Assembly: GCA_030849075.1 (NCBI GenBank)
Contig: JASAOO010003553.1
Location: 62,001-126,000 of the forward strand
From: Zelonia costaricensis
Taxonomy: Eukaryota; Euglenozoa; Kinetoplastea; Trypanosomatida; Trypanosomatidae
Reading direction: 5' to 3'
DNA: 64,000 bases
Shown piece after piece: positions 18,721 through 28,751 of this stretch (within the stretch, counting starts at the first letter, position 1; the number at the start of each line of letters is the position of its first letter). A program made the translations under genes and the position numbers. The notes under the pieces are model-generated. The model was given only the letters and a program-made list of their open reading frames with translations. It searched no databases and was not told the origin of the DNA.

Positions 18721-20136
18721 CTACTCCTCAAAGGTGTAGTGCACAGACGGCAGGCGGCGTCGCACCTCCTCCGCAGGCACGATGCGCACGCGCGAGGCCA
18801 GCTTCATCGTCGTGGCGAAGCGCAGGCGGCGCGCGCGGCCGAGCGAGACCATCTTCCGGGCGTTCTTCAGGACGTACTCGACGTAGCCCTTGTCCAAATC
18901 CACCTTGACCGTGACGAAGTCGCCGCTCTCGATGCGCTCTAGGTTCTCCTCCTTGCGGTGGTACGGGTAGTTGGTGTAGAAGACGCCTGACATGTAGTAG
19001 ACGCAGCAGTCTGGTATCTTGTGGAACTCCTGGTCCGTGTTGACGCACGACTCGGAGATGAGGCCAAAGCCAACGTAGTCCGCGGCCTTCACCTCGTATG
19101 TGATGGTGTGCCGTCCCGTGACGAGCGACACGTCGCCGACAACGGAGACGCCGTACACGACGCGCAGCCGGTTGCGCTCCGGGCTGACGCCGGGGCCGGG
19201 GCTGAACTGCAGCTCCGTGTCACGGTCCATGTCACCCAGCATGGAGAGCAGCCCTGGCAGCTGGTAGTACGCGGCATCCACCTTTAGACGCCGCACCGAG
19301 TCCTCCTTGAGGAGGTTGAAGTACCGGTAGCCACGGAGGTAGTCGATCACGTACCGGAAGCACACCGGGTCGCGGTCAATGAAGATGGTGTTGCTCTCGT
19401 CCTTGAATACCGGCGCCACCCAGCCCGTCTCCTGGGACCCGAGCAGGATGTGGAAGTAGTTTGGGTCGTCCTTGCCCAGCAGCGTCGCCAGGGGCACGGT
19501 GAAGCGCTCGCCGCCGACGTTGAGGGCGACGACGTCCATGAAGTGCTCCATCTGGCGCGACTGTGCAATCTCCTCCACCTTCGGCTTCACGTCTTGCCGC
19601 TCCTTCAGCAGCACGTCGAGCTGCGTCTCCATCACCTTGAAGCGCGACACGCAGCTCTCGACCTGCGCGTGGATCGACTGCGCTGCCCCGCGAGACTGCT
19701 GCAGCAGCCGCGCCGCCGTCTCCTCGTCGTTCGCGCTGGCAGCCGCGTCGCTCGCTGACAACACCGGCGACGTGATGGAGCGCACCAGGCCAGTCGAGTC
19801 GCTGACCTCGTCCTCGCCGCCGTCCAGGGTGGAGGAGGAGCTCGCGGAGCGGGGGTCGCGATCTGAGCCGCGTCCCGCCGGGCTGCCGGACGCGGCGGAG
19901 CCACTCGTGCTGCCGTGATACGTGCCATCCCGTTCCGAGGCCGCTTGTGGAGCGGCCGTTGAGGGGATCGGGTTCATGGGTGGGCTGACACCGTCCAGCT
20001 CGGAGGGGGAGACGGGCTGCGCGGTTGGCCCTTCATCGCGGCCGCGCTTGCGACCGCCCCGCTGCGCACGTCGGTTGGCTGGCGCTCGCTGCGCCCCTTG
20101 CACCACGTCCCCCTTCGCACTCGAGGTAGGAGGCAT
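18721..20136 (-). CDS. BTB/KCTD-type (T1) protein with C-terminal SPRY-like domain
   Basis: 471 residues. The N-terminus (1-135) is disordered, with a basic KRGR patch near 30. A coiled coil spans about 139-198. Residues 203-300 form a potassium-channel-tetramerisation type BTB domain: VALNVGGERFTVPLATLL, then FIDRDPVCFRYVIDYLRGY and a closing AAYYQLPGLL. Residues 309-455 are beta-rich (VYGVSVVGDVSLVTGRHTI, ITYEVKAADYVGFGLI, GDFVTVKVDLDKGYVEYVL) and resemble a SPRY/B30.2 fold. KCTD proteins oligomerise and often act as Cullin-3 substrate adaptors, with a second domain recognising the substrate; that role is inferred. No channel segment is present. The ATG at 20136 has no close pyrimidine tract; the nearest strong one is near 20487-20515, implying a 5' UTR of some 350 nt. 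Confidence 0.85.
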   Translation of the reverse strand: MPPTSSAKGDVVQGAQRAPANRRAQRGGRKRGRDEGPTAQPVSPSELDGVSPPMNPIPSTAAPQAASERDGTYHGSTSGSAASGSPAGRGSDRDPRSASSSSTLDGGEDEVSDSTGLVRSITSPVLSASDAAASANDEETAARLLQQSRGAAQSIHAQVESCVSRFKVMETQLDVLLKERQDVKPKVEEIAQSRQMEHFMDVVALNVGGERFTVPLATLLGKDDPNYFHILLGSQETGWVAPVFKDESNTIFIDRDPVCFRYVIDYLRGYRYFNLLKEDSVRRLKVDAAYYQLPGLLSMLGDMDRDTELQFSPGPGVSPERNRLRVVYGVSVVGDVSLVTGRHTITYEVKAADYVGFGLISESCVNTDQEFHKIPDCCVYYMSGVFYTNYPYHRKEENLERIESGDFVTVKVDLDKGYVEYVLKNARKMVSLGRARRLRFATTMKLASRVRIVPAEEVRRRLPSVHYTFEE

Positions 20137-20965
20137 GCGACGCGGCTTCCGCTACACGGCGGCACTGCAGTGCCTATGCTCCTGTTGGGTGTGCGGCACG
20201 GGGCCACCAATGCGCCTGATGGAAGGCGGTACGTTGGAGGGTGGTGCTGTGCTAAATGGCGCTTCCGCTTTCTCCCGCTTCGCAACGACCTCTGCGCAGG
20301 TGACGGCTCTCCTCGCGTGGGATGCCTGCACCAGCGCACCGCGGTGAGGGCGCCGGAGATTCTTGACTGTGTGTGTAGGTGCGTGCGTGTCAGGACTGAC
20401 GCGCTGCTGCGAGGGCCCTGCGTCGATTGCGGCTCTGCGTCTGGGATGACACGACACGCCCCCCTCAAGAGCAGGCAGGGGAGCGACCCACGGAAAAGAA
20501 GAAGAAAAAAAAAGACTAACGCACGTCAAAATAGCAGATCTAACAGAGCTCGTCCGTGTACACCGCCTGCGTGGGAGCAAGACGTGTCAACGTGGGTGTG
20601 TGTGGCGGAGGGAGGAGAGGCGGCGGTGAAAACGGAAGAGGTGTGAAATAGAGGCGTAGAGGCAGAAGACAAGTGGCACGACGCAGAGAGGGGTGAGGGC
20701 CGTGCGTGGGGAGCAGATCTCAGAGAGGTAGAGGAGAGGTGAGTGCACAAAACACACACACACAGACTCGCACGCAAACAGACACGAGAAACAAACCAAA
20801 CAAAAAGAGTGCGGAGAAGCCCAGGCGTGTGTGTGGAGAAGGCTACTGCAAGAAGGCCGTCGTGTGAGCGTGCGTGTGTATGGGTGCGGCGAAGAGCGAG
20901 ATAACGTGAGGCAAGTGCAGAGTATGACAAGAGGAGGGAGCGGTACACACGTATGCACACAGACA

Positions 20966-20998
<33 letters not shown>

Positions 20999-21433
20999 AC
21001 ACACATGCCCACTGGTAACATGAAATGGGCAGGTGAGGGTGCCGGAGGAGGAACAAGCTCAGTTCACTAAAGCCACGTCTGAACAACGGCGAGCCGAATG
21101 CCGTTGATGAAGACCAGCAGTCCTTACCACTCCTCCGTGCGATTTTCGTCCTCATCACTCTGTTTTTTGTTTTCCCCTTTTTGCGTGCACGACGGGTCTT
21201 GCATTGATCGAACATCCGACCCACCAACTTGTGGTTCCTTTTTTTCTTTTTCTGAGTCCTCTTTGCCGAGTGCTCTCCAATTGGTGCTGGGGTGGTGGGG
21301 GGTACACACAAGGTGGAGTTGCCAACGCAGGAGGAGAAAGAAGGCAGCTTGATACCCCCTCGCATGCGCCACAACGTGCTGAAGACACAGCTCGACACAC
21401 CAAAGTGTGCCTCCGTGTGGCGCAACGTCGCTC
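20137..21433. other. Intergenic spacer with CA microsatellite
   Basis: No gene seen. A GAAGAAGAAA tract at 20494-20515 (plus) is the likely pyrimidine tract for the BTB gene. A long CA repeat lies at 20968-20996. Confidence 0.55.
20968..20996. repeat. CA dinucleotide microsatellite
   Basis: About 14 uninterrupted CA units, flanked by degenerate CA units on both sides, in the spacer upstream of the BTB gene. Confidence 0.95.
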
Positions 21434-24400
21434 TCACGAGATGCGCGAGTGCTCGACGACGAGGTGAATGGTGTGGGTCAGCTCGCGGTCGGCGTCGTCG
21501 GTGATGATGACGTGCAGTAGGTGCTCGCCGGTCTTGAACGCAAAGAGCTCGAACTCGCGCTCGTACACGGCGCGGCCCTCCTCGCCCACCATCGCGTCGG
21601 CCTGCACCGCACCGGTAAGCACCGCCACGTCAAAGTGGGAGTCGATGGAGACGCGCACGTGCAGACGAATGGCCCGCCGCCACCGCGGAGCCGCAACGCG
21701 CAGACACAGGCGAATCGGCGTCACGGCAGGAATCACGATCGGGATGGGCGTCGCATCGCTCGCGCCGGGAGCAAACACACCGCTGCCGCCGCCGGCGCCG
21801 CTGAGGTGTGCCAGCGCCGACTTCGCCCGCTGCAGCGCACCGGCGCCGTTGTGCAGCGCCAGGTCCATCGACTCCGTGCGGCGCCAGAGAAAGGCCGAGT
21901 TGGAGCCCCCAGCGTCTTGCTGCCGCTCCGGCGACGTCGCCGCGCTCGCTGCGTAGGCGGGGAAGTGCTCGACGCCGTTCGCAGGCGAGGACGGTGCGCT
22001 GTCAAAGATCGCCATCGCGGTCACTGCCCCGGTCGCGCCGCTGGGGTGCTGCCCGCTGCCGCCACCACCTGCAACGTGTCGAGTGACGCCCGGCCGGGCG
22101 TGCGAGACGACGCCATTTCTCGGCTCGCTGCCGCCGTAGAAGGCGTCGCCGCCGGACTCCCAGCGGTACACGAAGGTCGCGCCGTCTCCGAGACCCGGGT
22201 GGCGAGCCGCCGCGGTCGTTGCTGCGACCTGGCCGTCGCCTTGCTGCGAGGAGTCGGGCGAGGTGGACGCGTCGGACGGTGCCGGGGGCAGCGCGGAGTG
22301 GGGGACGCCGATATCGAGCGTGAGCATGCACTCATCCAGCGGCTCCGCGCTCACCACCTCCGTGCCGATAAGCGACAGGTTCAGCTCCAGCGTTCCGGCG
22401 CAGCGCGGCAGCTCGCGCACCACCCACGGCACCACAAAACGCAGCCCGTCCTTGTCCCGGGAAGGCGGGATGCGGGTGAGCTTGATGGGCGGCACGACGT
22501 ACTCGGCGCCGGCCACGATGAAGGCGTCCGGCAGCTCGGCAAAGGCCAGCGAGCTGAGCTGCAGCTCCATGCTGTAGAGCCGGCTGCGGTTTGCCACGCG
22601 CACCTCGACCGCGCGCCGGTCCTTGGTGAGCGACACCGATGTCACCACGAGGCCGGGTGAGTGAAAGAGTCGCAGACGCGTCTCTGTCACGCGGCGGGGA
22701 ATGACGGCGTAGACCGGCACGGCATCGGGCACGTTCTTGGGCTTGCCAGGGGCGGGATGGGGCAGGGCGAGGTCGGTGCGGAAGAGGACGTAGTGCGCGC
22801 CGAACTTGCTGATGGTCGGCGGCGCCTCGAGGGTGCCCGGGATCATGACGACGTCGCCGGGCTGCAGGGGGGTGCGGGCCGCCGCGTCGAGGGCGCGCTT
22901 GTTCAGCGACACCCGCGTGTCGGTCTCGGTGCGCCGCTCCTTGCACCCCTCGCAGCCCTCCAGCTGGCACTGCTCGCTGTGTGCCGTGAGTGAGATGCAC
23001 GAGATGGGCACGCGGCCGCAGTTGACCACGCGGACGGTGAAGTGGATGCACTGGCTGCCAAACACCTCGAGCTCACTCGTGCTCAGCGTGCACGACACCT
23101 GCGGCAGCCGCTGCAGCACGGGGATGTACATGGGCGCCGGCAACTTGCCCGTGATGGACTGCGACGAGTGGGTGTCGGCCAACCGGAGCGTCACGCCGTC
23201 AATGAGCAGCGTGCCCTCCTCCGTGGGCTGCACCTGCAGCAGCACCTTCCGCTTCGACTGCGGGAACACCTCGACTTTGCTGAGCACGTACGAGATGGGG
23301 GAACTCAGCGTCGGCGACGACAACGGCGACGCGGCGGCCTTTACGCTGTCCCGCTCCACGATGTCCTCGGCGTCGCCAGGCGCGGCGAGGGCTGCACAGG
23401 AGCGGCACCGCAGCGCCAGCGCCTCGAACGTCAGGGCCACTTGGAACGGGTTGTAGAGCGTCACGAGCACCGACGCGACGTCGCCGACGGTCCACACGGT
23501 GCGGCTGCCAAGCTTCTTTCCGTTCAAGCAGAGGATGGTGAGCTTGAGCCGCTGCGTGTCGATGAAGGTGAAGAGCGCGCCACCGACCGGCACGGTCTTG
23601 GGCGCGAGATGGGGCGGCAAAGGGAGCGCCTCCCACGCAAGAAAGAAGGGCACCGGCGCCATGGACATGCTCATCTGCGGCTCCAGCTGCGCCGACGCCT
23701 CGCACACGACGGCCTGCAGGCCCTGCTGCGTGGCCTTGTCCAGGAGGTGCGGGAAGTTGAAGAGCAGCAAGGTCGCCAGCTGACAGCGCAGTGCCGCGGT
23801 GGCAGTGGCGGGAGTCAGGTGCTCGAACACCTCCATGAGCCGCAGCAGCAGCGGCACGTTCAAAAGGGCGGCGTTGCTGATGGACAGGTTGAGCCGCGCC
23901 ACGCCGCGGTCCGGGGCCTGGTCCTCCACGGAGCTGAAGACACTCAGCGGCGCGCTCATCGACGCATTCACTACCGCCCCCGCGTCTGTCTCGTCGACCG
24001 AGCCGTGGGCCGCACTTCCACCACCACCTCCAGCCGCTCCCGCCAGGTCAACGTGGGCACTGGAGGCCGCTGCCTTCGCCGTGCGGCTAAGCTGGAACAG
24101 CGGGTCTGTCCACCGCGCCGGGTCGCCCATCTCGCCGTCCGGTCGGCCGCACGCGGCGCTGGAGGCCCGGAGCCCCGCTAAAGGCAGGCCAATGCCCGCC
24201 AGCGTGCAAACGCGCAGAAGCACCTCGGCTGCCTCCTCCGTGCACTGCAGGCGGGCCTTGATCGACGCAAACTCCACCAGCAGCGCCCGTGCGCGCCGCT
24301 CCGCCCCGTTCATCATGCAGAGGTACGCGAAGAAGAGCAGCGTCCGCTCCGTCCACTCCGCGCCGTAGCCGCCAGGGAAGTGACTGCGCAGCGTGCTGAG

Positions 24401-26164
24401 CTCGTCGAGGAAGGGCTGCCGCGCCTCGCGGGCGGCGAGCAGCTCCAGTCGCTTGAAGCGCGTCTCGAGCTCGCGCTTGCGCAGCATCGTCACGATCGAG
24501 CTCAGCGTCCCGGCGCTGGGGCCGAGCCCGCCGCCGCCGCTGAGCAGGGAGCTTGCGGTCGCCACCGCAGAGGTGCCAGACGCGGCGGCGGATAGCAAGG
24601 TGCCGGCGGGGGCGCACTTGCCCAGCTGCCGCAGCGATTCGCGCAGGTAGATGTCGACCTCGGTGAAAGCGAGCCGCAACACGTTCTCCACGCACCGCTT
24701 CACATCGCTGCCGAGGCGGTACGACTGCGGGTCGGACGGCACCTCCCAGGTACCGGCGTCGAGGCAGACGCGCACGCGCACCAGCAGCCCTTTCAGCAGC
24801 GTGATCTGCGCCGACACGTTCTCCTCGACCTCGCGGACGAGTCGCTGCCGCATCGAGTGCGGCACGGACGTGCTGCGAAAGCTCGCCAGCGTCTGCCGCA
24901 CACTGTCGCCGTACTGCGCCACCCAGACCCCCATGTCGTTGACCGCGGTGGTGAGGGACCGCCCCCATGTTGGGTTGTCGCTCTGCAGCTGCACCACGGT
25001 CGCGTCGATGGCGTCGCGGTGGCACAGCAGCGTCGTCTGCAGGTAGCGGTACCGTGCCGCTGCGATGCTTTCCACCGTCGCTGAGCACCACAAGCAGTCC
25101 ACGTTGGAGTTGAACTGCGTCTCGCCGTAGGCGGCGATGGCGGCCGTGACGGCGCCAAACTGCAGCAGCGCGTCCGCGGCCTTCTTCTTCAGTCGCGAGG
25201 CGAGCAGCGTCGCGGCGTTGCGCGTGGCCGTGAGCGCTGGCGGCTTGTCCACCGGCGTACGCACGACGTTGTTGTCCACCTTGTCCGGCTGGCTGTAGGA
25301 TTTGAGGGCGGCGGCCTGCGCGTCGACGACGGACTGGGCCACGGAGGAGAGGAGCCGCTCCGCGGTTTGGCGCACCGGCACGGACTCGGAGACGCACACG
25401 TACAGGGAGGACTGCGAGAGCTTCTCCGCCAGCGCCGGCGGCGGGTCGACGACGACGCAGCGGCACACCTTGTCCTTGAACTGCGAGGCAAAGATGATGG
25501 TCACGACGTGGACGGCGTGCTCGACGGAGACGGTCAGCACGGCGGCGTTCACGACGACCACCACGGCGACGGTGGTGCGGTGGTTGTCCATGTTCTCCCA
25601 GTGCGATGTGCCGAGGTCGCTGGTGAGGAGGAAGGGCAGATACGCCGGCGCGCGCGCTGGTGCAGCGGGGGTCGACGCGGCTGACCTGCCGTTGCCTCGA
25701 GCACCGCCGTAGGTGTCCGGTGGGGTTGCCACGGCGGCGAACGCCGTCCAGTTGAGCTCTGCTGCAGGCACAGGCGGGTGCAGCGTGAGACTACGCCGCA
25801 GGGCGGCCTCATACCCGCTCACCGTCTCATCGCCGCCAACGAAGGCCTCGGCATGCCGGTCCCTGAAGAAGGAACTGCGGCCGATGCTCATGTTCGACGG
25901 CGCAGGGGAACCGTGGCTGCTGCTGGCGGGGGAGTGGGCAGCGGTGGGGGAGGTGACGGCCACCTCGGCGGCGACGGTTGCGGTGGCGGCCTCAGCGGCG
26001 GACGAGTTGGGGTCGCCCACCTTTGGGAAGAGCGTCTCGCCGCTCCACAAAAAGCAGACAGACAGCGGTAGCCATAGCACACGCAGGTGCGTGTGCTGCA
26101 CGAGCGAGCTGCTGGTGGTCGGGTAGTACTCCGACAGCAGGGACGGGTTCGCACCGGCAGACAT
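21434..26164 (-). CDS. TRAPPC9/Trs120-like TRAPP II tethering subunit
   Basis: 1576 residues, close to the usual length of TRAPPC9/Trs120. The N-terminal strand HLRVLWLPLSVCFLW (26-40) and a later hydrophobic alternating segment (about 205-235) match the family's N-terminal region. A TPR-like stretch near 330-390 has ADALLQFGAVTAAIAAYGET and NVDCLWCSATVESIAAARY, like the family's 'DxLWxGAxLEGIA' segment. The C-terminal half (about 800-1500) is beta-rich, Ig-like, with segments such as TVRVVNCGRVPISCISLTAH typical of Trs120. TRAPP II acts in Rab GTPase activation and Golgi/endosome vesicle tethering. Start MSAGAN is chosen since a textbook acceptor lies 13 nt upstream; the open frame beyond it begins at TTG. 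TRAPPC10/Trs130 is the main alternative. Confidence 0.7.
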   Translation of the reverse strand: MSAGANPSLLSEYYPTTSSSLVQHTHLRVLWLPLSVCFLWSGETLFPKVGDPNSSAAEAATATVAAEVAVTSPTAAHSPASSSHGSPAPSNMSIGRSSFFRDRHAEAFVGGDETVSGYEAALRRSLTLHPPVPAAELNWTAFAAVATPPDTYGGARGNGRSAASTPAAPARAPAYLPFLLTSDLGTSHWENMDNHRTTVAVVVVVNAAVLTVSVEHAVHVVTIIFASQFKDKVCRCVVVDPPPALAEKLSQSSLYVCVSESVPVRQTAERLLSSVAQSVVDAQAAALKSYSQPDKVDNNVVRTPVDKPPALTATRNAATLLASRLKKKAADALLQFGAVTAAIAAYGETQFNSNVDCLWCSATVESIAAARYRYLQTTLLCHRDAIDATVVQLQSDNPTWGRSLTTAVNDMGVWVAQYGDSVRQTLASFRSTSVPHSMRQRLVREVEENVSAQITLLKGLLVRVRVCLDAGTWEVPSDPQSYRLGSDVKRCVENVLRLAFTEVDIYLRESLRQLGKCAPAGTLLSAAASGTSAVATASSLLSGGGGLGPSAGTLSSIVTMLRKRELETRFKRLELLAAREARQPFLDELSTLRSHFPGGYGAEWTERTLLFFAYLCMMNGAERRARALLVEFASIKARLQCTEEAAEVLLRVCTLAGIGLPLAGLRASSAACGRPDGEMGDPARWTDPLFQLSRTAKAAASSAHVDLAGAAGGGGGSAAHGSVDETDAGAVVNASMSAPLSVFSSVEDQAPDRGVARLNLSISNAALLNVPLLLRLMEVFEHLTPATATAALRCQLATLLLFNFPHLLDKATQQGLQAVVCEASAQLEPQMSMSMAPVPFFLAWEALPLPPHLAPKTVPVGGALFTFIDTQRLKLTILCLNGKKLGSRTVWTVGDVASVLVTLYNPFQVALTFEALALRCRSCAALAAPGDAEDIVERDSVKAAASPLSSPTLSSPISYVLSKVEVFPQSKRKVLLQVQPTEEGTLLIDGVTLRLADTHSSQSITGKLPAPMYIPVLQRLPQVSCTLSTSELEVFGSQCIHFTVRVVNCGRVPISCISLTAHSEQCQLEGCEGCKERRTETDTRVSLNKRALDAAARTPLQPGDVVMIPGTLEAPPTISKFGAHYVLFRTDLALPHPAPGKPKNVPDAVPVYAVIPRRVTETRLRLFHSPGLVVTSVSLTKDRRAVEVRVANRSRLYSMELQLSSLAFAELPDAFIVAGAEYVVPPIKLTRIPPSRDKDGLRFVVPWVVRELPRCAGTLELNLSLIGTEVVSAEPLDECMLTLDIGVPHSALPPAPSDASTSPDSSQQGDGQVAATTAAARHPGLGDGATFVYRWESGGDAFYGGSEPRNGVVSHARPGVTRHVAGGGGSGQHPSGATGAVTAMAIFDSAPSSPANGVEHFPAYAASAATSPERQQDAGGSNSAFLWRRTESMDLALHNGAGALQRAKSALAHLSGAGGGSGVFAPGASDATPIPIVIPAVTPIRLCLRVAAPRWRRAIRLHVRVSIDSHFDVAVLTGAVQADAMVGEEGRAVYEREFELFAFKTGEHLLHVIITDDADRELTHTIHLVVEHSRIS

Positions 26165-27194
26165 TACGGTGCCTCTCCTGCGAGGGGGGGGGGGAGGGAG
26201 GGTCGACGAGGGCGGGCTGCAACAGCTCAAGGAGACGGGCGGCCAGGAGAGTGCTGGCAACAAACACGACGAGAGGGGAGCTGCCGCGTCCTCAGGGTGG
26301 GAAGTTGCCGGCTTCGCAACGGAGTGTGAGCCGCAGCGCACCAAGGAGTGGGTAAGGAGTGCCCTGAGGTAAGTGGCTTGTCGCTGTCACTCCCCCGCTC
26401 TGCTCGGTAGGATCGTGAAAGGAAAGGGCGGGGAGGCGGATTGAGGAGGAAGAGAGTCCCGGGTGTTCTAGGTGCGGGGCGGCACGATCTAAGCCTCCAG
26501 CGCACGCGTTGTTGACCGTGTTTTGCTTGTGTGAGGAGGGGCGCAAACCACATGCCGCGCGGAAGACACTGTAAAACACAAAAAATACCGACAGAAGGAG
26601 GAGGGGAAGTCGGGAGGGGCGGGAGGGGGAGGGGGGGGGGGAGCGTGATACGGGAAAAGTGCAGTGGGAAGGCAACGTGGTTAGAGTTGCTCGTCGCGTG
26701 GGGTTCCTGTGTGGAACGTGTTCAAATCGGATTGCCCACCGCAGGCCACTTGCTTTGCACCATCGACTGCTTGGTAACCGCTCGTATAGAGAGACCATTT
26801 CTACAGAGGTGCTGTTCATTTTTTGCTTCTTCCACGCACGCGCAGTTGTGTACTCAACCGAGAGCCTCAAAGGTACTTGCCAGCGCCAGGGTGTGCTGCG
26901 GCTTTTCCCGTCGCCGGTGATTGCTTCGACTCTTCCGTTGTGCGTGCCCATATCCATCTAGCTCTAACCGCTGGATTTGTCCGATGGGGAGCGGAGGAGG
27001 GGGGGGGGGAAGAGAGTACCTCACGACGGAGAACACGGGCCAACATGGCGGGTCAAGCGTCATGGTAGAATCACAGAGTGCGTTTCGGGAAGGAGAAAGT
27101 GGCCATCGTTCGTGCCGGGCCCAAAGACTACACCAACCCTTTTTTTTTTCGTGCATCTGCAATACGGCACTCGACATGCCGCTGCGCACACCGC
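26165..27194. other. Intergenic spacer
   Basis: No gene seen. Plus-strand G-runs at 26621-26641 and 27000-27009, and a T-run at 27139-27150 that lies shortly downstream of the LYR-like stop codon on the coding strand. Confidence 0.5.
26178..26202 (-). promoter_or_regulatory. Candidate spliced-leader acceptor for the TRAPPC9-like gene
   Basis: Coding strand reads CCTCCCTCCCCCCC... ending CTCGCAG with AG at 26179-26178. It leaves a 13-nt 5' UTR and removes 60 codons of spurious upstream frame. Confidence 0.6.
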
Positions 27195-28628
27195 TTACGC
27201 TTCCAGCAGCAGAAACCCAAACGGGATGCACCGTATCGGCGCCTGCGCCAGATCCCGCCGCTTCGCGAGCTTGTAGTACAGCATGCCCTTCAGCACCATA
27301 GGGGCGTCAGTGGGGTTTGTAAAGTACAGCGAGAACACACGGGCGTCGTCTGAGGCGGCCGGTGCCGGCGGAGCTGTGGCGTCCGCCGCCCTCGCGGTCG
27401 CACTCTTGCTCGCGCTGTCCTCACCGCTGTCGAGCACCCCTTCCCCGAGCACCTCGGCTACCGCGCCACCAATAAAGGTGCTGAAGTGATCGTCGTAATC
27501 GCGCTCGCGCAGCATGCGAAGCACGTCACTGCTGTGCAGGCAGCCGACCTCCTCCACAAGCTGCATCAGCTCCATGTCCAGGCGCACAAAGTAGGAATTC
27601 ACCACGAGCACCTCGGACCGCTCCGCCCCGGTGCCATCCGGGGCAAGAGGCTCCAGCGAGAACTGCACGCGGAATTGGCGGTGCGCCGCGGCGAAGTAGC
27701 CCACACCGGCGTGCTCCTTGCTGGTGTACTCCGCGTCGTACGGGGCCACCGTCACGGAAAGGCTGACGTGCGCGTCCTGACACGTCACGGTACTCGGGAA
27801 CTTCTGCCGCACGAGCTGCGTCAGCGCCGCCTGCTGGTGCGCACATCCAGCAAGCTCGTCCGCCGTGACAGTTGGGAAGCCGGCGAGGAACTGGGCGGCC
27901 ATCGGGAAGGCTTCGCGATGGCGCAACACAAACATCTCCTGCTGCAGACCAATGGCGCCCGCCGAGTAGACCACCTCCGGGTCGCTCTCGTCCACGGTTT
28001 CCGCCGTCGTCCCCCCAGCAGCAGGCACGCCGACGCCCGACGAGGGCGCCGTGGCGGTGGCTGTGGCTGTGGCTGCGCCAGTGCCGGCAGCTTCGGTCGC
28101 GTCGCCGCCCTCCGTCTCACTACCCGCAGCAAATGCGTCGTCAGGGATGAAGTCGTCCTCGCAGGGTCCGCGTGAGATGCTGATGGAGGTGCTCAGCAGC
28201 TGCTGCGTCTTGACACTGAGGATGCGTGCCAAGCGCTCCCGCAGCCAGAGCAGGTTGCGGTACTGCAGGACTTGCCGTGCTACAGGATTGATGGTATTGC
28301 CGGACGCCGACGCCGACGCGGCCGTGTCGTGCACGGCGCTGTGCAGGTCGCCGTAGGACATGGCAAAGAGCGCGTCGCGATCGATGGAGTAGCACTCGGC
28401 GCCGCTGCGTTGCAGGTACTCCGGCAGCGAGGCATCGCTCGTTGTGTGGTCCGACTGGACAGCGGGCGGCGACACCGCTGGAAACGGAACGACAGTGTGC
28501 GGCTCGCTGTCCGACGTGTGCAGCGGAAGCGAGAGTAGGAAGCGGATGTCCTGAACGTAGTGCGGGTGTGTTCGGCACGCCGTTCGCAGCTGCTTCAGCA
28601 CGCCGCGGTACGCCGGCGCCACCTTCAT
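27195..28628 (-). CDS. Protein of unknown function with LYR-like N-terminus
   Basis: 477 residues. The first 36 residues (MKVAPAYRGVLKQLRTACRT onward, then HPHYVQDIRFLLSLPL) form a basic amphipathic helix with an AYRxxLKxxR pattern resembling the LYR motif of mitochondrial complex-assembly proteins. A second helix LLWLRERLARIL lies further on. The middle (about 190-250) is acidic and Ala/Thr-rich. The C-terminal half (about 280-477) is beta-rich, with VSLSVTVAPYDAEY and FRVQFSLEPLAP, then a helix LMQLVEEVGCLHSSDVLRML and a closing strand-rich segment. No catalytic motif is recognised. A mitochondrial location is only an inference from the N-terminus. The start is the ATG 17 nt after a predicted splice acceptor; a 274-residue upstream frame is low-complexity. 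Confidence 0.65.
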   Translation of the reverse strand: MKVAPAYRGVLKQLRTACRTHPHYVQDIRFLLSLPLHTSDSEPHTVVPFPAVSPPAVQSDHTTSDASLPEYLQRSGAECYSIDRDALFAMSYGDLHSAVHDTAASASASGNTINPVARQVLQYRNLLWLRERLARILSVKTQQLLSTSISISRGPCEDDFIPDDAFAAGSETEGGDATEAAGTGAATATATATAPSSGVGVPAAGGTTAETVDESDPEVVYSAGAIGLQQEMFVLRHREAFPMAAQFLAGFPTVTADELAGCAHQQAALTQLVRQKFPSTVTCQDAHVSLSVTVAPYDAEYTSKEHAGVGYFAAAHRQFRVQFSLEPLAPDGTGAERSEVLVVNSYFVRLDMELMQLVEEVGCLHSSDVLRMLRERDYDDHFSTFIGGAVAEVLGEGVLDSGEDSASKSATARAADATAPPAPAASDDARVFSLYFTNPTDAPMVLKGMLYYKLAKRRDLAQAPIRCIPFGFLLLEA

Positions 28629-28645
28629 TCTGGGACCACTGGCGA

Positions 28646-28660
28646 CTACGGTGAAGAGGA
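28646..28660 (-). promoter_or_regulatory. Candidate spliced-leader acceptor for the LYR-like gene
   Basis: Coding strand GGCTCCTCTTCACCGTAG, AG at 28647-28646, 17 nt before the ATG. The tract is short, so an upstream acceptor remains possible. Confidence 0.35.
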
Positions 28661-28716
28661 GCCGTGGGGCCGAAAAGAGCCGTCGCGTGCGTGACTGTAT
28701 TCGTGTCTGTGCGTGT

Positions 28717-28751
28717 GAGTGTGTGTGTGAGTGTGTGTGTGTGTGTGTGTG
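28717..28751. repeat. TG dinucleotide microsatellite
   Basis: Imperfect TG repeat (interrupted by GA) about 35 bp long in the spacer upstream of the LYR-like gene. Confidence 0.9.

Noticed and set aside
20968..20996. Short regular repeats considered as a CRISPR-like array
   Set aside because: Simple dinucleotide microsatellite without spacers; eukaryotic context.
20526..21021. Minus-strand Cys/Val/Leu frames over the CA repeat, resembling membrane proteins
   Set aside because: Hydrophobicity comes from translating the dinucleotide repeat (Val-Cys), not from a gene.
26728..26745. TTCAAATC sequence resembling a tRNA T-loop
   Set aside because: No matching T-stem, acceptor stem or anticodon arm on either strand.
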